Of a DNA stretch of 34,890 nt, positions 17,368 to 29,385 are shown piece by piece. The notes beneath the pieces are model-generated. The model searched no databases. It was not told where the DNA came from and saw only the letters and a list, made by a program, of their open reading frames with translations. Source of the DNA: an uncultured Eubacteriales bacterium (GTDB lineage Bacteria > Bacillota > Clostridia > Christensenellales > Aristaeellaceae); contig CADCJO010000015.1 of NCBI GenBank assembly GCA_902801765.1, positions 1-34,890 of the forward strand, written 5' to 3'. A program made the position numbers and the translations under genes. Positions within the stretch are counted from its first letter, which is position 1, and the number at the start of each line of letters is the position of its first letter.

Positions 17368-17997
17368 GTGAAATACCGCCATTTCTTCTGGGACTTTGAC
17401 GGCACGCTGTACGACACTTACGGCCGCATCACCCGCGCGGCCGCGAATGCCCTGGGGGATATGGGGGTGAAGCTGACGGCGGAGGAAGTGTTTCCCGTGG
17501 CAAAGCGCAGCCTGTTCGCGGTATGCGCGAAATGGGCGGAGCCGCTGGGATACACTTATGACCAATTTCTGGAGATTTACCACCGCCACAGCGAACAGGA
17601 AGGCGCGGAGTCCATCCGGCCTTTCCCCGGCGCGCTGGAAACACTGCGGGAAGTGGTGGAACGCGGCGGGAAAAACTATCTCTACACCCACCGCAGCGGC
17701 AGCGTGTTCCGCTGGCTGGAGCATGACGGCATTACCGACCTTTTCGCCGACAAAATCACCACTTTGGACGGGTTTCCCTCCAAGCCCGCGCCGGACGCGC
17801 TGAACTATCTGGTCTGCAAGCACGGGCTGAATCTTTCTGACTGCGTGATGGTCGGCGATCGGGACATTGACCTGGACGCGGCGAAGAATGCGCACATGTC
17901 CTGCGCGCTGTTTGACCCTGACAATTTCTATCCTGATTACGATACGCCCTGGCGGTTCCGCACGATGGACGAGCTGAGAAAGACCCTCCTGGAATAA
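17368..17997 (+). CDS. HAD-superfamily phosphatase (phosphoglycolate phosphatase-like)
   Basis: A 209-residue cytoplasmic hydrolase. Motif I is FFWDFDGTLYDT (nucleophile D9, D11), motif II is LYTHRSGS, motif III includes the Lys in PSKPAPDAL, and motif IV is VMVGDRDIDLDAAKNAH. A helical cap lies between motifs I and II, as in class I HAD enzymes acting on small phosphates. The start is GTG 17368 with AAAGGA at 17353-17358; the long open frame upstream runs antisense through the peptidase gene and is not coding. A TTG at 17362 is a weaker alternative. Divergent from the peptidase gene with 84 nt between. Substrate cannot be assigned. Confidence 0.86.
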   Translation: MKYRHFFWDFDGTLYDTYGRITRAAANALGDMGVKLTAEEVFPVAKRSLFAVCAKWAEPLGYTYDQFLEIYHRHSEQEGAESIRPFPGALETLREVVERGGKNYLYTHRSGSVFRWLEHDGITDLFADKITTLDGFPSKPAPDALNYLVCKHGLNLSDCVMVGDRDIDLDAAKNAHMSCALFDPDNFYPDYDTPWRFRTMDELRKTLLE

Positions 17998-18051
17998 AGA
18001 TCAATCCGCGCATTTTCCCTGACTTTTTTGCTGTTTTTTCGGGCGCCTTGC

Positions 18052-18080
18052 TTGATTTGCTGCGCTGCGCGTGCTATAAT
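18052..18080 (+). promoter_or_regulatory. Sigma-A promoter for mscL
   Basis: TTGATT (18052-18057), 17-nt spacer ending TGC, consensus TATAAT (18075-18080), 38 nt before ATG 18119. Confidence 0.88.
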
Positions 18081-18118
18081 AAAAGCAAGAAATCAATCGC
18101 AAAAGGGAGGAGATATGC

Positions 18119-18535
18119 ATGTTTAAGAAGCTGCTCAAGGAGTTCAAGGAGTTTGCCCTCAGAGGAAACGTGATCGACATGGCTGTCGGTGTTATCATCG
18201 GTGCCGCGTTCGGCAAGGTGGTCACCGCCGTGATCGACATTTTCCTCAATCCCATCATCGAAAACATCACTGCGGCTGCTGCGGTCAACGGCAATCAGCC
18301 CGGCTTTGCCGGCAGCATCATGAGCTTCCTGGGCGTGGTGATTGAATTCCTGCTCACAGCGCTGGTGCTGTTCGCCATTATCAAAGCCATGAACGCCGCC
18401 AAGAACCTGACCAAGAAGCCCGAACCGCCCAAGGAAGAGCCCCGGAAGTGCCCCTTCTGCTGCTCCGAAATCGCCAAGGAAGCCACCCGCTGCCCCCACT
18501 GCACCAGCGAGCTGCCCAAGTACAAAGCCGCGTAA
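18119..18535 (+). CDS. mscL: Large-conductance mechanosensitive channel MscL with C-terminal zinc ribbon
   Basis: A 138-residue membrane channel that opens under hypo-osmotic shock. The first span, in ALRGNVIDMAVGVIIGAAFG and the following VVTAVIDIFLNP, is the MscL pore helix. A second span is SIMSFLGVVIEFLLTALVLF. In place of the usual plain cytoplasmic helix alone, the tail carries KCPFCCSEIAKEATRCPHC, two CxxC pairs that fit a rubredoxin-like zinc ribbon. GGGAGGAG at 18105-18112 sets ATG 18119; the ATG at 18115 is out of frame and stops at once. Single gene with its own promoter and terminator, just upstream of gyrB. The effect of the ribbon on gating is unknown. Confidence 0.95.
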   Translation: MFKKLLKEFKEFALRGNVIDMAVGVIIGAAFGKVVTAVIDIFLNPIIENITAAAAVNGNQPGFAGSIMSFLGVVIEFLLTALVLFAIIKAMNAAKNLTKKPEPPKEEPRKCPFCCSEIAKEATRCPHCTSELPKYKAA

Positions 18536-18562
18536 TCGGCTGTTTACCGACTCGTACCACAT

Positions 18563-18594
18563 AGCGACGGATGAAAAAATCCGCCGCTTTTTCA
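18563..18594 (+). terminator. Rho-independent terminator after mscL
   Basis: AGCGACGGAT (18563-18572) pairs with ATCCGCCGCT with one mismatch, followed by TTTTTC. Separates mscL from gyrB. Confidence 0.78.
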
Positions 18595-18675
18595 TTTTCT
18601 TATATTTTATGGCATAACCGGTCAAAAAAAATCATTTTTATCCATTTCAGAAAGACATTATATAAGAAGAAACTC

Positions 18676-18704
18676 TTCCATTTTTCCCGATTTTGTGGTA
18701 TACT
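18676..18704 (+). promoter_or_regulatory. Probable gyrB promoter with extended -10
   Basis: TTCCAT (18676-18681), 17-nt spacer TTTTCCCGATTTTGTGG, TATACT (18699-18704). The -35 is weak. The spacer matches that of the topB promoter at 15 of 17 positions. Confidence 0.65.
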
Positions 18705-18729
18705 TAATCAGTAAAATATTATTGTTTGA

Positions 18730-20739
<2,010 letters not shown>

Positions 20740-20748
20740 GGGACGGAA

Positions 20749-20815
20749 CTGGGGGAAACCATTCTTTGGAGGCCAAAGAATGGTTTCCCCCAGACTCCCT
20801 TCCAAGAAAGCCGTA
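20749..20815 (+). repeat. 21-bp perfect hairpin with AGG loop and conserved tail (copy 2)
   Basis: Arm 20749-20769 is fully complementary to 20773-20793 around the loop AGG. It differs from copy 1 at two stem positions (GC in copy 1, AT here), both compensated in the other arm. The tail CCCTTCCAAGAAAGCCGTA follows. It begins 9 nt after the gyrB stop. Confidence 0.8.
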
Positions 20816-20830
20816 TAGGAGGAGTATCTT

Positions 20831-21451
20831 TTGAAAAAGCTTCTGTGTTTCTTTGTTTGTTTTCTTCTGATTGTCCCCTCCGCCCTGGCGGACACCCCGC
20901 CGGTCAGGCTGTCGGAGGACGACCCGCTTTATACCTCCCTGCTCGAGCGGAGCATGGAACTGGCTGGGCTGTTCAACGAAGGGCTGCACAGCGAAAGCTA
21001 TCTTTCCCGGCTGCAAATTCCCGATGACCTGAAAGAGGAATTGGCCCTGGTGCAGATGCAGGACTTCACCCAGCCTCTGGATGTGACCATCGTCCGCGCC
21101 GAGGACGCGTTCGCCATGTATCAGGGGAACGATCCCTGGATCATGCTGTTTTCGGCGGACGTTTCCCCCGCGCTGAAAGCGATCACCTGGCAAAAGCTGT
21201 ACAACGGCGTCGGCGCGACCCTGGCAAGTCAAAACGGCGTTTCCACCCTGGCGCTGTCCTCCCTGCTGTCTTTTTCCGACGCTTACATGCTGCCCGAAGG
21301 GATGGGCATGCCCTGCTTCGTCGTGATGCAGTACGGCGGGCTGTACGCATACCTGGTTACTTTCTATCCCACAGCGAACGGAACCGTGATCGCCAACGCC
21401 CAGTTCATTCTTTCCCGCGCGGCGGATGAACTGAACCTGCCCACCGAATAA
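20831..21451 (+). CDS. Small secreted protein of unknown function between gyrB and gyrA
   Basis: A 206-residue protein with a clear Sec signal peptide (MKKLLCFFVCFLLIVPSALA, cleavage expected before DTPP) and no lipobox. The mature part is acidic, contains few cysteines, and shows alternating strands and helices (LKEELALVQMQDFTQPLDVT, LYAYLVTFYPTANGTVI). I do not recognise a family. The start is TTG 20831, supported by AGGAGG about 7 nt upstream and by the signal peptide beginning there. It lies 91 nt after gyrB and 31 nt before gyrA with no terminator, so it is probably co-transcribed with gyrA. Function is unknown. Confidence 0.8.
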   Translation: MKKLLCFFVCFLLIVPSALADTPPVRLSEDDPLYTSLLERSMELAGLFNEGLHSESYLSRLQIPDDLKEELALVQMQDFTQPLDVTIVRAEDAFAMYQGNDPWIMLFSADVSPALKAITWQKLYNGVGATLASQNGVSTLALSSLLSFSDAYMLPEGMGMPCFVVMQYGGLYAYLVTFYPTANGTVIANAQFILSRAADELNLPTE

Positions 21452-21482
21452 AACAATTCACGCCTGAAAGGAAGTACCTTCC

Positions 21483-24011
<2,529 letters not shown>

Positions 24012-24028
24012 TCCGCAGCAGCATAATA

Positions 24029-24050
24029 GCCTTCCCCGTTTGGGGAAGGC
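24029..24050 (+). terminator. Terminator-like hairpin after gyrA
   Basis: GCCTTCCCC (24029-24037), loop GTTT, GGGGAAGGC (24042-24050). A perfect 9-bp stem but no T-run follows (ACATTTGG), so termination may be weak. The core resembles the terminator at 9880-9905. Confidence 0.6.
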
Positions 24051-24202
24051 ACATTTGGTTACAATGAGGATTTGGGCTGTGGTGGAGGATACCACGCTAT
24101 ATGCTATGAGGGAATAGGAGAACGAGAGTACAGAGAGCAGGGTAGAGAAAACATACTTTGCGTTTGAAATCGGCAAAAGGCTTTTTATCAATCAACCAAC
24201 AT

Positions 24203-24339
24203 TGTCATCCCGAGCGAAGCCGAACCAGAGGTGAGGCGCAGTCGAGGGACCTGAGAGCTGGATATTATGCTGCTTGGACTGTTTATGCTTCTCTCAGGTC
24301 CCTCCACTCCGTTATCACTCCACTTCGGTCGGGATGACA
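24203..24339 (+). repeat. TGTCATCCCGA inverted-repeat element (~137 nt)
   Basis: The left end TGTCATCCCGAGCGAAGCCG and inner part GTCGAGGGACCTGAGAG mirror the right half, CTCTCAGGTCCCTCCACT through CACTTCGGTCGGGATGACA. The two halves form a long imperfect hairpin around a ~30-nt centre. Similar TGTCATCCCGAGCGAAG repeats are known in many unrelated bacteria. It occupies the middle of the 427-nt gap between gyrA and the M48 protease gene; the rest of that gap (24051-24202 and 24383-24438) shows nothing I can name. Confidence 0.75.
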
Positions 24340-24352
24340 GTCGGAGCTTCCT

Positions 24353-24382
24353 GATCCCTAATTCCTTTTCCCTAATCCCTGG
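24353..24382 (+). repeat. Short tract of TCCCTAA-like heptamers
   Basis: The tract reads TCCCTAA, TTCCTTT, TCCCTAA, TCCCTGG in succession. A possible degraded opposite arm (GAGGGAATAGGAGAAC, 24109-24124) lies on the other side of the 137-nt inverted repeat. It may be a third heptamer-arm element, but the evidence is thin. Confidence 0.35.
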
Positions 24383-24438
24383 TAATTTAAAGCGCCCAAT
24401 ACATCATTGTATTCATAAACTCATAGAGGAAAGGACAT

Positions 24439-25656
24439 ATGAATTTCAAAGCGCTTGCCCTGGTCATTTTGTTTGCGGTGTATCTGTGGAATCTGTTTCT
24501 GAATCTGCTGAAAGCGCGCAGCGCGAAGAACCCCCTCCCAGCGAACGTAGCCGACGTGTACGACGGGGAAACCTACCAAAAGTGGAAGGCGTACAACGGG
24601 GAAAAGAGCCGCTTGTCCATCGCGGAAAGCACGGTGTCCTTCCTGGCGGACGTGCTGCTGGTGGCATTCAACGTGTACCCGGCCTTCGCCCGGCTGTTCC
24701 CGGATGGGCTGTGGATGCAGATGTTTTCCGTGCTGCTGCTGAGCCAGATCGTGTCCCTGTGCACGATTCCCTTTTCCTATTACAACACCATGGGCATCGA
24801 GGAAAAGTACGGCTTCAACCGCTCCACGAAAAAAACCTTCTGGATCGATCAGCTCAAGGAATGTATCATTTCCCTGGTGGTTATGCTGATTGTGGGTTCG
24901 CTGCTGCTGTGGCTGCATCAGTGGCTGGGCGACGGGCTGATCCTGGCTTTTGCCGTCGTGATGACTCTGCTGGGCTTGGGCATTTCTTTCCTGTATCCCT
25001 TTTTCAGCCGCATTTTTAACAAGTTCACGCCCCTGGAGGACGGCGAGCTGAAGGACCGCATCACCGCGCTGCTGGAAAAGAACGGCTACAAGGTGCGGGC
25101 CATTCAGGTGATGGACGCCTCCAGACGCTCCACCAAATCCAATGCCTACTTCACCGGCTTTGGCAAGATGAAAACCATCGTGCTGTATGACACGCTGGTG
25201 CAGTCCATGACGCCAGACGAAATCTGCGCCGTGTTTGCCCATGAAATGGGCCACGGGCTGCATAAGGATACGCTGAAAAACCAGGTGCTTTCCTTTGTGC
25301 AGATGCTGATTCTGGGCGTGCTGGCCTGGCTGACCCTGCGGTCGCCCGAAATCTTCCGGTCCTTCGGTTTTGATACCGTGAACTACGGCTTTGCCATTTT
25401 CCTCATCATGGGCGTGGAATTCGCCCTGATCGCGCCGCTGTTCGGGCTGCTGGCAAGCTGGCATTCCCGCCGGGCGGAATACCGGGCCGATGCCCAGGCG
25501 GTGAAGGAGGGCTACGGGGACGCGCTGATCAGCGGGCTGAAAAAGCTGGCGAAGGAAAACTTTTCCGACCTTTCTCCTCATCCCCTGCTGGTGAAGCTGG
25601 AGTATTCCCATCCCACCCTCAGCCAGCGGATTGACGCCATAGAAAGAGGACGATAA
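24439..25656 (+). CDS. M48-family membrane metalloprotease (Ste24/CAAX prenyl protease 1-like)
   Basis: A 405-residue integral-membrane zinc protease. It has about six to seven spans, the zinc motif HEMGH (H268, E269, H272) and the third ligand E347 in SRRAEYRADAQAV. The long multi-span N-terminal half and the FSYYNTMGIEEKYGFNRST segment fit the Ste24p-like branch, which is longer than HtpX (~290 residues). It probably acts in membrane-protein quality control; prenylated substrates are not expected in bacteria. AGGAAAGGA ends 4 nt before ATG 24439. It is followed by the hairpin-tail element at 25664-25726 and then the flippase gene in the same direction. Confidence 0.9.
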   Translation: MNFKALALVILFAVYLWNLFLNLLKARSAKNPLPANVADVYDGETYQKWKAYNGEKSRLSIAESTVSFLADVLLVAFNVYPAFARLFPDGLWMQMFSVLLLSQIVSLCTIPFSYYNTMGIEEKYGFNRSTKKTFWIDQLKECIISLVVMLIVGSLLLWLHQWLGDGLILAFAVVMTLLGLGISFLYPFFSRIFNKFTPLEDGELKDRITALLEKNGYKVRAIQVMDASRRSTKSNAYFTGFGKMKTIVLYDTLVQSMTPDEICAVFAHEMGHGLHKDTLKNQVLSFVQMLILGVLAWLTLRSPEIFRSFGFDTVNYGFAIFLIMGVEFALIAPLFGLLASWHSRRAEYRADAQAVKEGYGDALISGLKKLAKENFSDLSPHPLLVKLEYSHPTLSQRIDAIERGR

Positions 25657-25663
25657 GGAGTTT

Positions 25664-25726
25664 ACCGTCGATTCGATTTCTGCCACAGGCAGGAATCGAC
25701 GGTTCGTCCCCTCCGAGAAAGCCATA
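25664..25726 (+). repeat. Divergent hairpin with the conserved CCGAGAAAGCC tail (copy 3)
   Basis: ACCGTCGATTC (25664-25674) pairs with GAATCGACGGT (25693-25703), and CTGCC pairs with GGCAG inside it, with a 5-nt bulge. The stem sequence is unrelated to copies 1 and 2, but the tail CCCCTCCGAGAAAGCCATA (to 25726) is nearly the same as theirs. Confidence 0.65.
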
Positions 25727-25754
25727 TAATAAATCGTATTCTCAAGGAGCTTCT

Positions 25755-27356
25755 ATGACAGCAAAGCAAAAAACGTTAGTGGGCGGGGTGTCCATCCTGG
25801 GCATCGCGGGCATCATCTGCAAGGTGGTGGGCGTGCTGTACCGCATTCCGCTGGCCCATCTGATCGGGCCGGAGGGCATGGGCGTGTACCACAAGGTGTA
25901 CCCCGCCTATAACCTGCTGCTCACCATTTCCTCGGCCGGGCTGCCGGTGGCGATTTCGCGCATGGTGGCCCATTACGTCACCCGGGAAGACCCGCGCAAC
26001 GCCCGGCGTATTTTTACCATGGCCATGCGGATGCTGCTGGTGCTTGGCCTGCTGACCACGCTGCTGATGCTGCTGTTCTCCGGCCAGCTGGCGGCCTGGC
26101 AGGGCACCCAGGAAAGCAAAGCAGGCTATTTGGCGATTGCCCCCAGCCTGTTCTTCGTGTGCGTGATGAGCGCATACCGCGGCTTTTTGCAGGGCCAGAG
26201 GAACATGGTGCCTACTGCGGTCAGCCAATTGATCGAGCAGATCGGCCGTGTATTCATCGCCCTGCCCTTTGCCTATTGGGGCATGCAGCGGGGCGGCATG
26301 GCGCTGGGCGCGGCGGGCGCGTTGCTGGGCGGCACCATCGCCGAAGGCGCGGCGCTGCTCTATATGCTGCTCCAGCATAAAAAGGCTGATCAGGCGCTGG
26401 ATTTTGTTCCCCAGCGGGACGGGGAATCGCCGATTGCCAGCAGCATCATCGCGCAGCGTCTGATCCGGGTTTCCATCCCCATCACGCTGGGAGCCTGCAT
26501 TGTGCCCCTGGCCGGGTTCATCGACAGCATCATGCTGACGCAATTGATGGAAAGGGCGGGCATGACGGCGGAGGACGCCCTGGTGCGCTATGGCTCCTAC
26601 GCCGGGCCGGTGCTGACGCTGATCAACGTGCCCACCGCCATTGCCATGGCCATGAGCACCAACCTGGTGCCGGACATTGCCGCGGGCCTGGCCCGGGGCG
26701 AAAAGGAATACGTCGCCAAGGAAGCGGGCGTGGGCCTGCGGATGGCGGCGGTGATCGGCTTTCCCTGCTCCATCGGCATGAGTTTGCTGGCCCAGCCCAT
26801 CCTGTACCTGTGCTACCGGGGCAGCTACACCGCGGCGCAATTGGACGTAGCGGCGGAGCTGCTGCGCATTTCCAGTCTCACCATCGTTCTCTTTACGATG
26901 GTGCAGGCCACCAGCGGCATTTTGCAGGGCGCGGGCAAGCAGCGCATCCCCATGTACACGCTCGTCCTGGGCGTGGCGCTGAAAATTGCGCTGAACTATA
27001 CGCTGGTCCGGATTCCCGGCGTGGATATTCACGGCGCGCCTTGGGCGTCGCTGCTGTGCTATACCGCCAGCATGATCCCCAATCTGTACTATGTATCCAA
27101 ATACACCGGGTATCGCTTCAATGTGCTGGATGTGGTGGTCAAGCCCTTTGGCTGCGCGGCAGTGATGGGCGGCGCGGTGTACGCCATTTGGACGTTTGGC
27201 TTTGGCTATCCCGGCCATTTGAACGGGTTCAGGCTCACGGCAGGAATCATCCTGTGCCTGATCGTGGGCGTGGCGGTGTACGGCTTCCTGGCGCTGAAAA
27301 CGAAGGCGGTGGACAAAGAGGATCTGCCCGCGAAGATCAGGAGGTTCATCAAATGA
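25755..27356 (+). CDS. SpoVB/YabM-like lipid-linked saccharide flippase (MOP superfamily)
   Basis: A 533-residue membrane protein with about fourteen spans. The N-terminal GGVSILGIAGIICKVVGVLY and PEGMGVYHKVYPAYNLLLTI are typical of the SpoVB/YabM polysaccharide-biosynthesis family of the MOP superfamily, which flips undecaprenyl-linked precursors. AAGGAG lies 6 nt before ATG 25755. The stop overlaps the MazG start (ATGA). In Bacillus, yabM is followed by mazG (yabN) and rqcP (yabO), as here, so this is most likely the YabM counterpart and not the sporulation-specific SpoVB. A MurJ-like role in lipid II export is possible. Confidence 0.87.
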   Translation: MTAKQKTLVGGVSILGIAGIICKVVGVLYRIPLAHLIGPEGMGVYHKVYPAYNLLLTISSAGLPVAISRMVAHYVTREDPRNARRIFTMAMRMLLVLGLLTTLLMLLFSGQLAAWQGTQESKAGYLAIAPSLFFVCVMSAYRGFLQGQRNMVPTAVSQLIEQIGRVFIALPFAYWGMQRGGMALGAAGALLGGTIAEGAALLYMLLQHKKADQALDFVPQRDGESPIASSIIAQRLIRVSIPITLGACIVPLAGFIDSIMLTQLMERAGMTAEDALVRYGSYAGPVLTLINVPTAIAMAMSTNLVPDIAAGLARGEKEYVAKEAGVGLRMAAVIGFPCSIGMSLLAQPILYLCYRGSYTAAQLDVAAELLRISSLTIVLFTMVQATSGILQGAGKQRIPMYTLVLGVALKIALNYTLVRIPGVDIHGAPWASLLCYTASMIPNLYYVSKYTGYRFNVLDVVVKPFGCAAVMGGAVYAIWTFGFGYPGHLNGFRLTAGIILCLIVGVAVYGFLALKTKAVDKEDLPAKIRRFIK

Positions 27357-28795
27357 CGCACAAAAGTCAAATCACGGTCGTATCGCTGGGTCCCGGCCCC
27401 CGGGAATACCTGACGCTGGGCGTCCTCGACGCGCTGAAAAAGGCGGAGCAGGTGATTCTGAGAACGTCTCTCCGCTGCGACGCAGCGGATTACCTGCGGG
27501 AAATCGGAATACAATTTGAAACACTGGATTTCCTCCATGAGGAATGCGAGGACTTTGACGAGCTGATCGAGCGGGCGGTGCAATCCCTGCTGGAAAAAGC
27601 CGAAGAAAAGCCGCTTTGCTATGCGGTGTTCGACGCGGCGGCGGACGAAACCGTGGCCGCGCTGCGGGCAAAAGCGCCGGATACGGTGTTGGTGCCGGGC
27701 GTGCCACTGTCCGCGCCGTTCCTGGCCGCCGCGCCTGCGCAAAGCAAAATCGAGATCCAGACGGCCAGCAGCCTGGAAACCACTTCCACCCAAAATCCGC
27801 TGCTCATTCTGGAAGTCGATTCCCGGATGCTGGCGGGAGAATGCAAGCTGCAGCTGCTTTCCTGGTATGATCCCGATCAGCCCGTCCTGTTCTTTCCGCC
27901 CAGCGACAACGCGGTGAGAACATATAAGAAAATGCCGCTTTCCGACATCGACCGTCAGTCCAAGTATGACCACACCTGCGCCGTGTTGTTGCCATCCGTT
28001 GGATTAACGGAACGCAAGCGCTTTGATTTCTATGATCTGGTGCGGGTGATGGATATTCTGCGGGGCGAGGACGGCTGTCCCTGGGACAAGGAGCAGACCC
28101 ATGAATCCCTGAAAAAATACCTGGTGGAGGAAGCCTACGAAACCGCCGCCGCTGTTTCCGAGGAGGACTGGGATCATGTGGCGGACGAGCTGGGGGACGT
28201 GCTCTTGCAGGTGGTGTTCCAAGCGAACATCGGCAGGCAGTACGGCACCTTTGAGCTTGCCGATATTACGAGCCACATCTGCCGCAAGATGATCGACCGG
28301 CATCGCCACATTTTCGGCTCCGACCACTGTGAAACCGCCGACGATGTGCTGGCCAACTGGGAAAAGATCAAGAAGGAAGAACGGGGCTACAAAACCCAGA
28401 CCGATGTGCTGAAAGGCGTTTCCCCCGGCCTGCCCCCGCTGATGCGCGCCGCGAAGGTGCAGAAGAAAGCCCGGGACGTGGGCTTTGACTGGAATGACCC
28501 CCGGGACGCACTGAAAAAGGTGCATGAGGAAGCGGAGGAAGTGCTTTCGGAACTGGACAAAAACGGCGGGAACCTGGAAATGGAGCTGGGAGATTTGTTC
28601 TTTGCCTGCGTGAATTTGGCTCGCCTTGCCGGGGTGGACCCGGAAAGCTCCCTCCAAAAAGCGACCGAAAAGTTCATTTCCCGGTTTTCTTCCATGGAAA
28701 ATGAGATTTTACGCGATGGAAAACGCTTTCAGGACTTGACATTATCAGAAATGGATGTATACTGGGAGAGTAGCAAAAAGCACCCGCAAACATAA
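27353..28795 (+). CDS. mazG: MazG nucleoside triphosphate pyrophosphohydrolase with N-terminal methylase-like domain (YabN)
   Basis: A 480-residue two-domain protein. The first ~220 residues start with ITVVSLGPGPREYLTLGVLD, the SAM-dependent tetrapyrrole-methylase fold as in Bacillus YabN; its later part looks diverged and may be inactive. The C-terminal MazG region (from FYDLVRVMDILRGEDGCPWD) has EEAYE (E259, E260, E263) and DELGD (D278, E279, D282), the metal ligands, followed by a second MazG repeat (EEAEEVLSELD, ELGDLFFACVN). It hydrolyses non-canonical NTPs to monophosphates. ATG 27353 overlaps the flippase stop by 4 nt. The HU promoter lies inside its 3' end. Confidence 0.93.
   Translation: MTHKSQITVVSLGPGPREYLTLGVLDALKKAEQVILRTSLRCDAADYLREIGIQFETLDFLHEECEDFDELIERAVQSLLEKAEEKPLCYAVFDAAADETVAALRAKAPDTVLVPGVPLSAPFLAAAPAQSKIEIQTASSLETTSTQNPLLILEVDSRMLAGECKLQLLSWYDPDQPVLFFPPSDNAVRTYKKMPLSDIDRQSKYDHTCAVLLPSVGLTERKRFDFYDLVRVMDILRGEDGCPWDKEQTHESLKKYLVEEAYETAAAVSEEDWDHVADELGDVLLQVVFQANIGRQYGTFELADITSHICRKMIDRHRHIFGSDHCETADDVLANWEKIKKEERGYKTQTDVLKGVSPGLPPLMRAAKVQKKARDVGFDWNDPRDALKKVHEEAEEVLSELDKNGGNLEMELGDLFFACVNLARLAGVDPESSLQKATEKFISRFSSMENEILRDGKRFQDLTLSEMDVYWESSKKHPQT
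28736..28763 (+). promoter_or_regulatory. Sigma-A promoter for the HU gene, inside mazG
   Basis: TTGACA (28736-28741), 16-nt spacer, TATACT (28758-28763), 81 nt before ATG 28845. It lies within the last 60 nt of mazG and would allow HU to be expressed independently at high level. Confidence 0.8.
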
Positions 28796-28844
28796 GGCAT
28801 TATCGGGTGTTCAGCACATTTTAAGTTGAGTGGAGGTTTTACTC

Positions 28845-29117
28845 ATGAACAAGTCTGAATTGGTTGCCGCTCTGGCTCAGAAGGCTGAACTGTCCAAGAA
28901 GGACGCTGAAAAGGCCCTGTCCGCTTTTGTGGACGTGGTTACCGAAACCCTGAAGGCTGGCGACAAAGTGCAGCTGGTCGGCTTTGGCACCTTTGAAGCC
29001 AAGGAACGCCCCGCCCGCAGCGCCCGCAATCCCCGCACCGGCGAAGCGATCGAAATCGCGGCCAGCAAGACCGCTGCTTTCAAGGTCGGCAAAGCCCTGA
29101 AGGACAGCCTCAACTAA
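28845..29117 (+). CDS. hup: HU family DNA-binding protein
   Basis: A 90-residue nucleoid protein, the standard HU length. It starts MNKSELVAALAQKAELSKKD, has the GDKVQLVGFGTFEAKERPAR strand region and the DNA-contacting arm RNPRTGEAIEIAASKTAAFK. It bends DNA and compacts the nucleoid. ATG 28845 is preferred to the in-frame GTG at 28830 because GGAGG at 28832-28836 would otherwise be inside the gene. It sits between mazG and rqcP, a place HU also takes in several clostridia. Own promoter and own terminator. Confidence 0.97.
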   Translation: MNKSELVAALAQKAELSKKDAEKALSAFVDVVTETLKAGDKVQLVGFGTFEAKERPARSARNPRTGEAIEIAASKTAAFKVGKALKDSLN

Positions 29118-29132
29118 GTCGGTTTTCCTTTC

Positions 29133-29160
29133 AGCCGTGCCTTCGGGCACGGCTTTCGTT
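29133..29160 (+). terminator. Rho-independent terminator after HU
   Basis: AGCCGTGCC (29133-29141), tetraloop TTCG, GGCACGGCT (29146-29154), then TTCGTTATTTC. A 9-bp perfect stem with a stable loop. Confidence 0.85.
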
Positions 29161-29165
29161 ATTTC

Positions 29166-29241
29166 AGTTCTAAGTTCCAAGTTCTAAGCTGAAATGATAT
29201 AGCCAAGAGAAGGGAACACGATAAGCTTGGAACTTAAAACT
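29166..29241 (+). repeat. Inverted-arm repeat of TTCTAAG-like heptamers (copy 2)
   Basis: The left arm (29166-29190) is GTTCTAA, GTTCCAA, GTTCTAA, GCT in heptamers. The right arm (29223-29241) AAGCTTGGAACTTAAAACT is its complement. The centre is 32 nt. It lies right after the HU terminator. Confidence 0.75.
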
Positions 29242-29283
29242 AATACGAAACTCAAGCTAAAAATGTATCGGATTTGGGATGGA

Positions 29284-29364
29284 TTTTACGCCGTGGCTAA
29301 GCTGAATGGAGGGAGGCGTAGCAGCGCTACGTTGACCGGAATGAAGCAACGCCATGGCGTAAAA
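29284..29364 (+). other. Nested inverted repeat upstream of rqcP
   Basis: TTTTACGCCGTGGC (29284-29297) pairs with GCCATGGCGTAAAA (29351-29364) with one G-U-type change, enclosing CGTAGC-AGC-GCTACG (29317-29331). It ends 6 nt before the rqcP ribosome binding site. It may be a leader RNA structure or a small mobile repeat; no second copy is in the window. Confidence 0.5.
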
Positions 29365-29385
29365 GACACTAAGGAGATTCACACC

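Noticed and set aside
26810-27352. Upstream extension of the MazG frame
   Set aside because: It overlaps the flippase gene in another frame. The methylase-like domain starts at ATG 27353, which overlaps the flippase stop in the usual coupled form.
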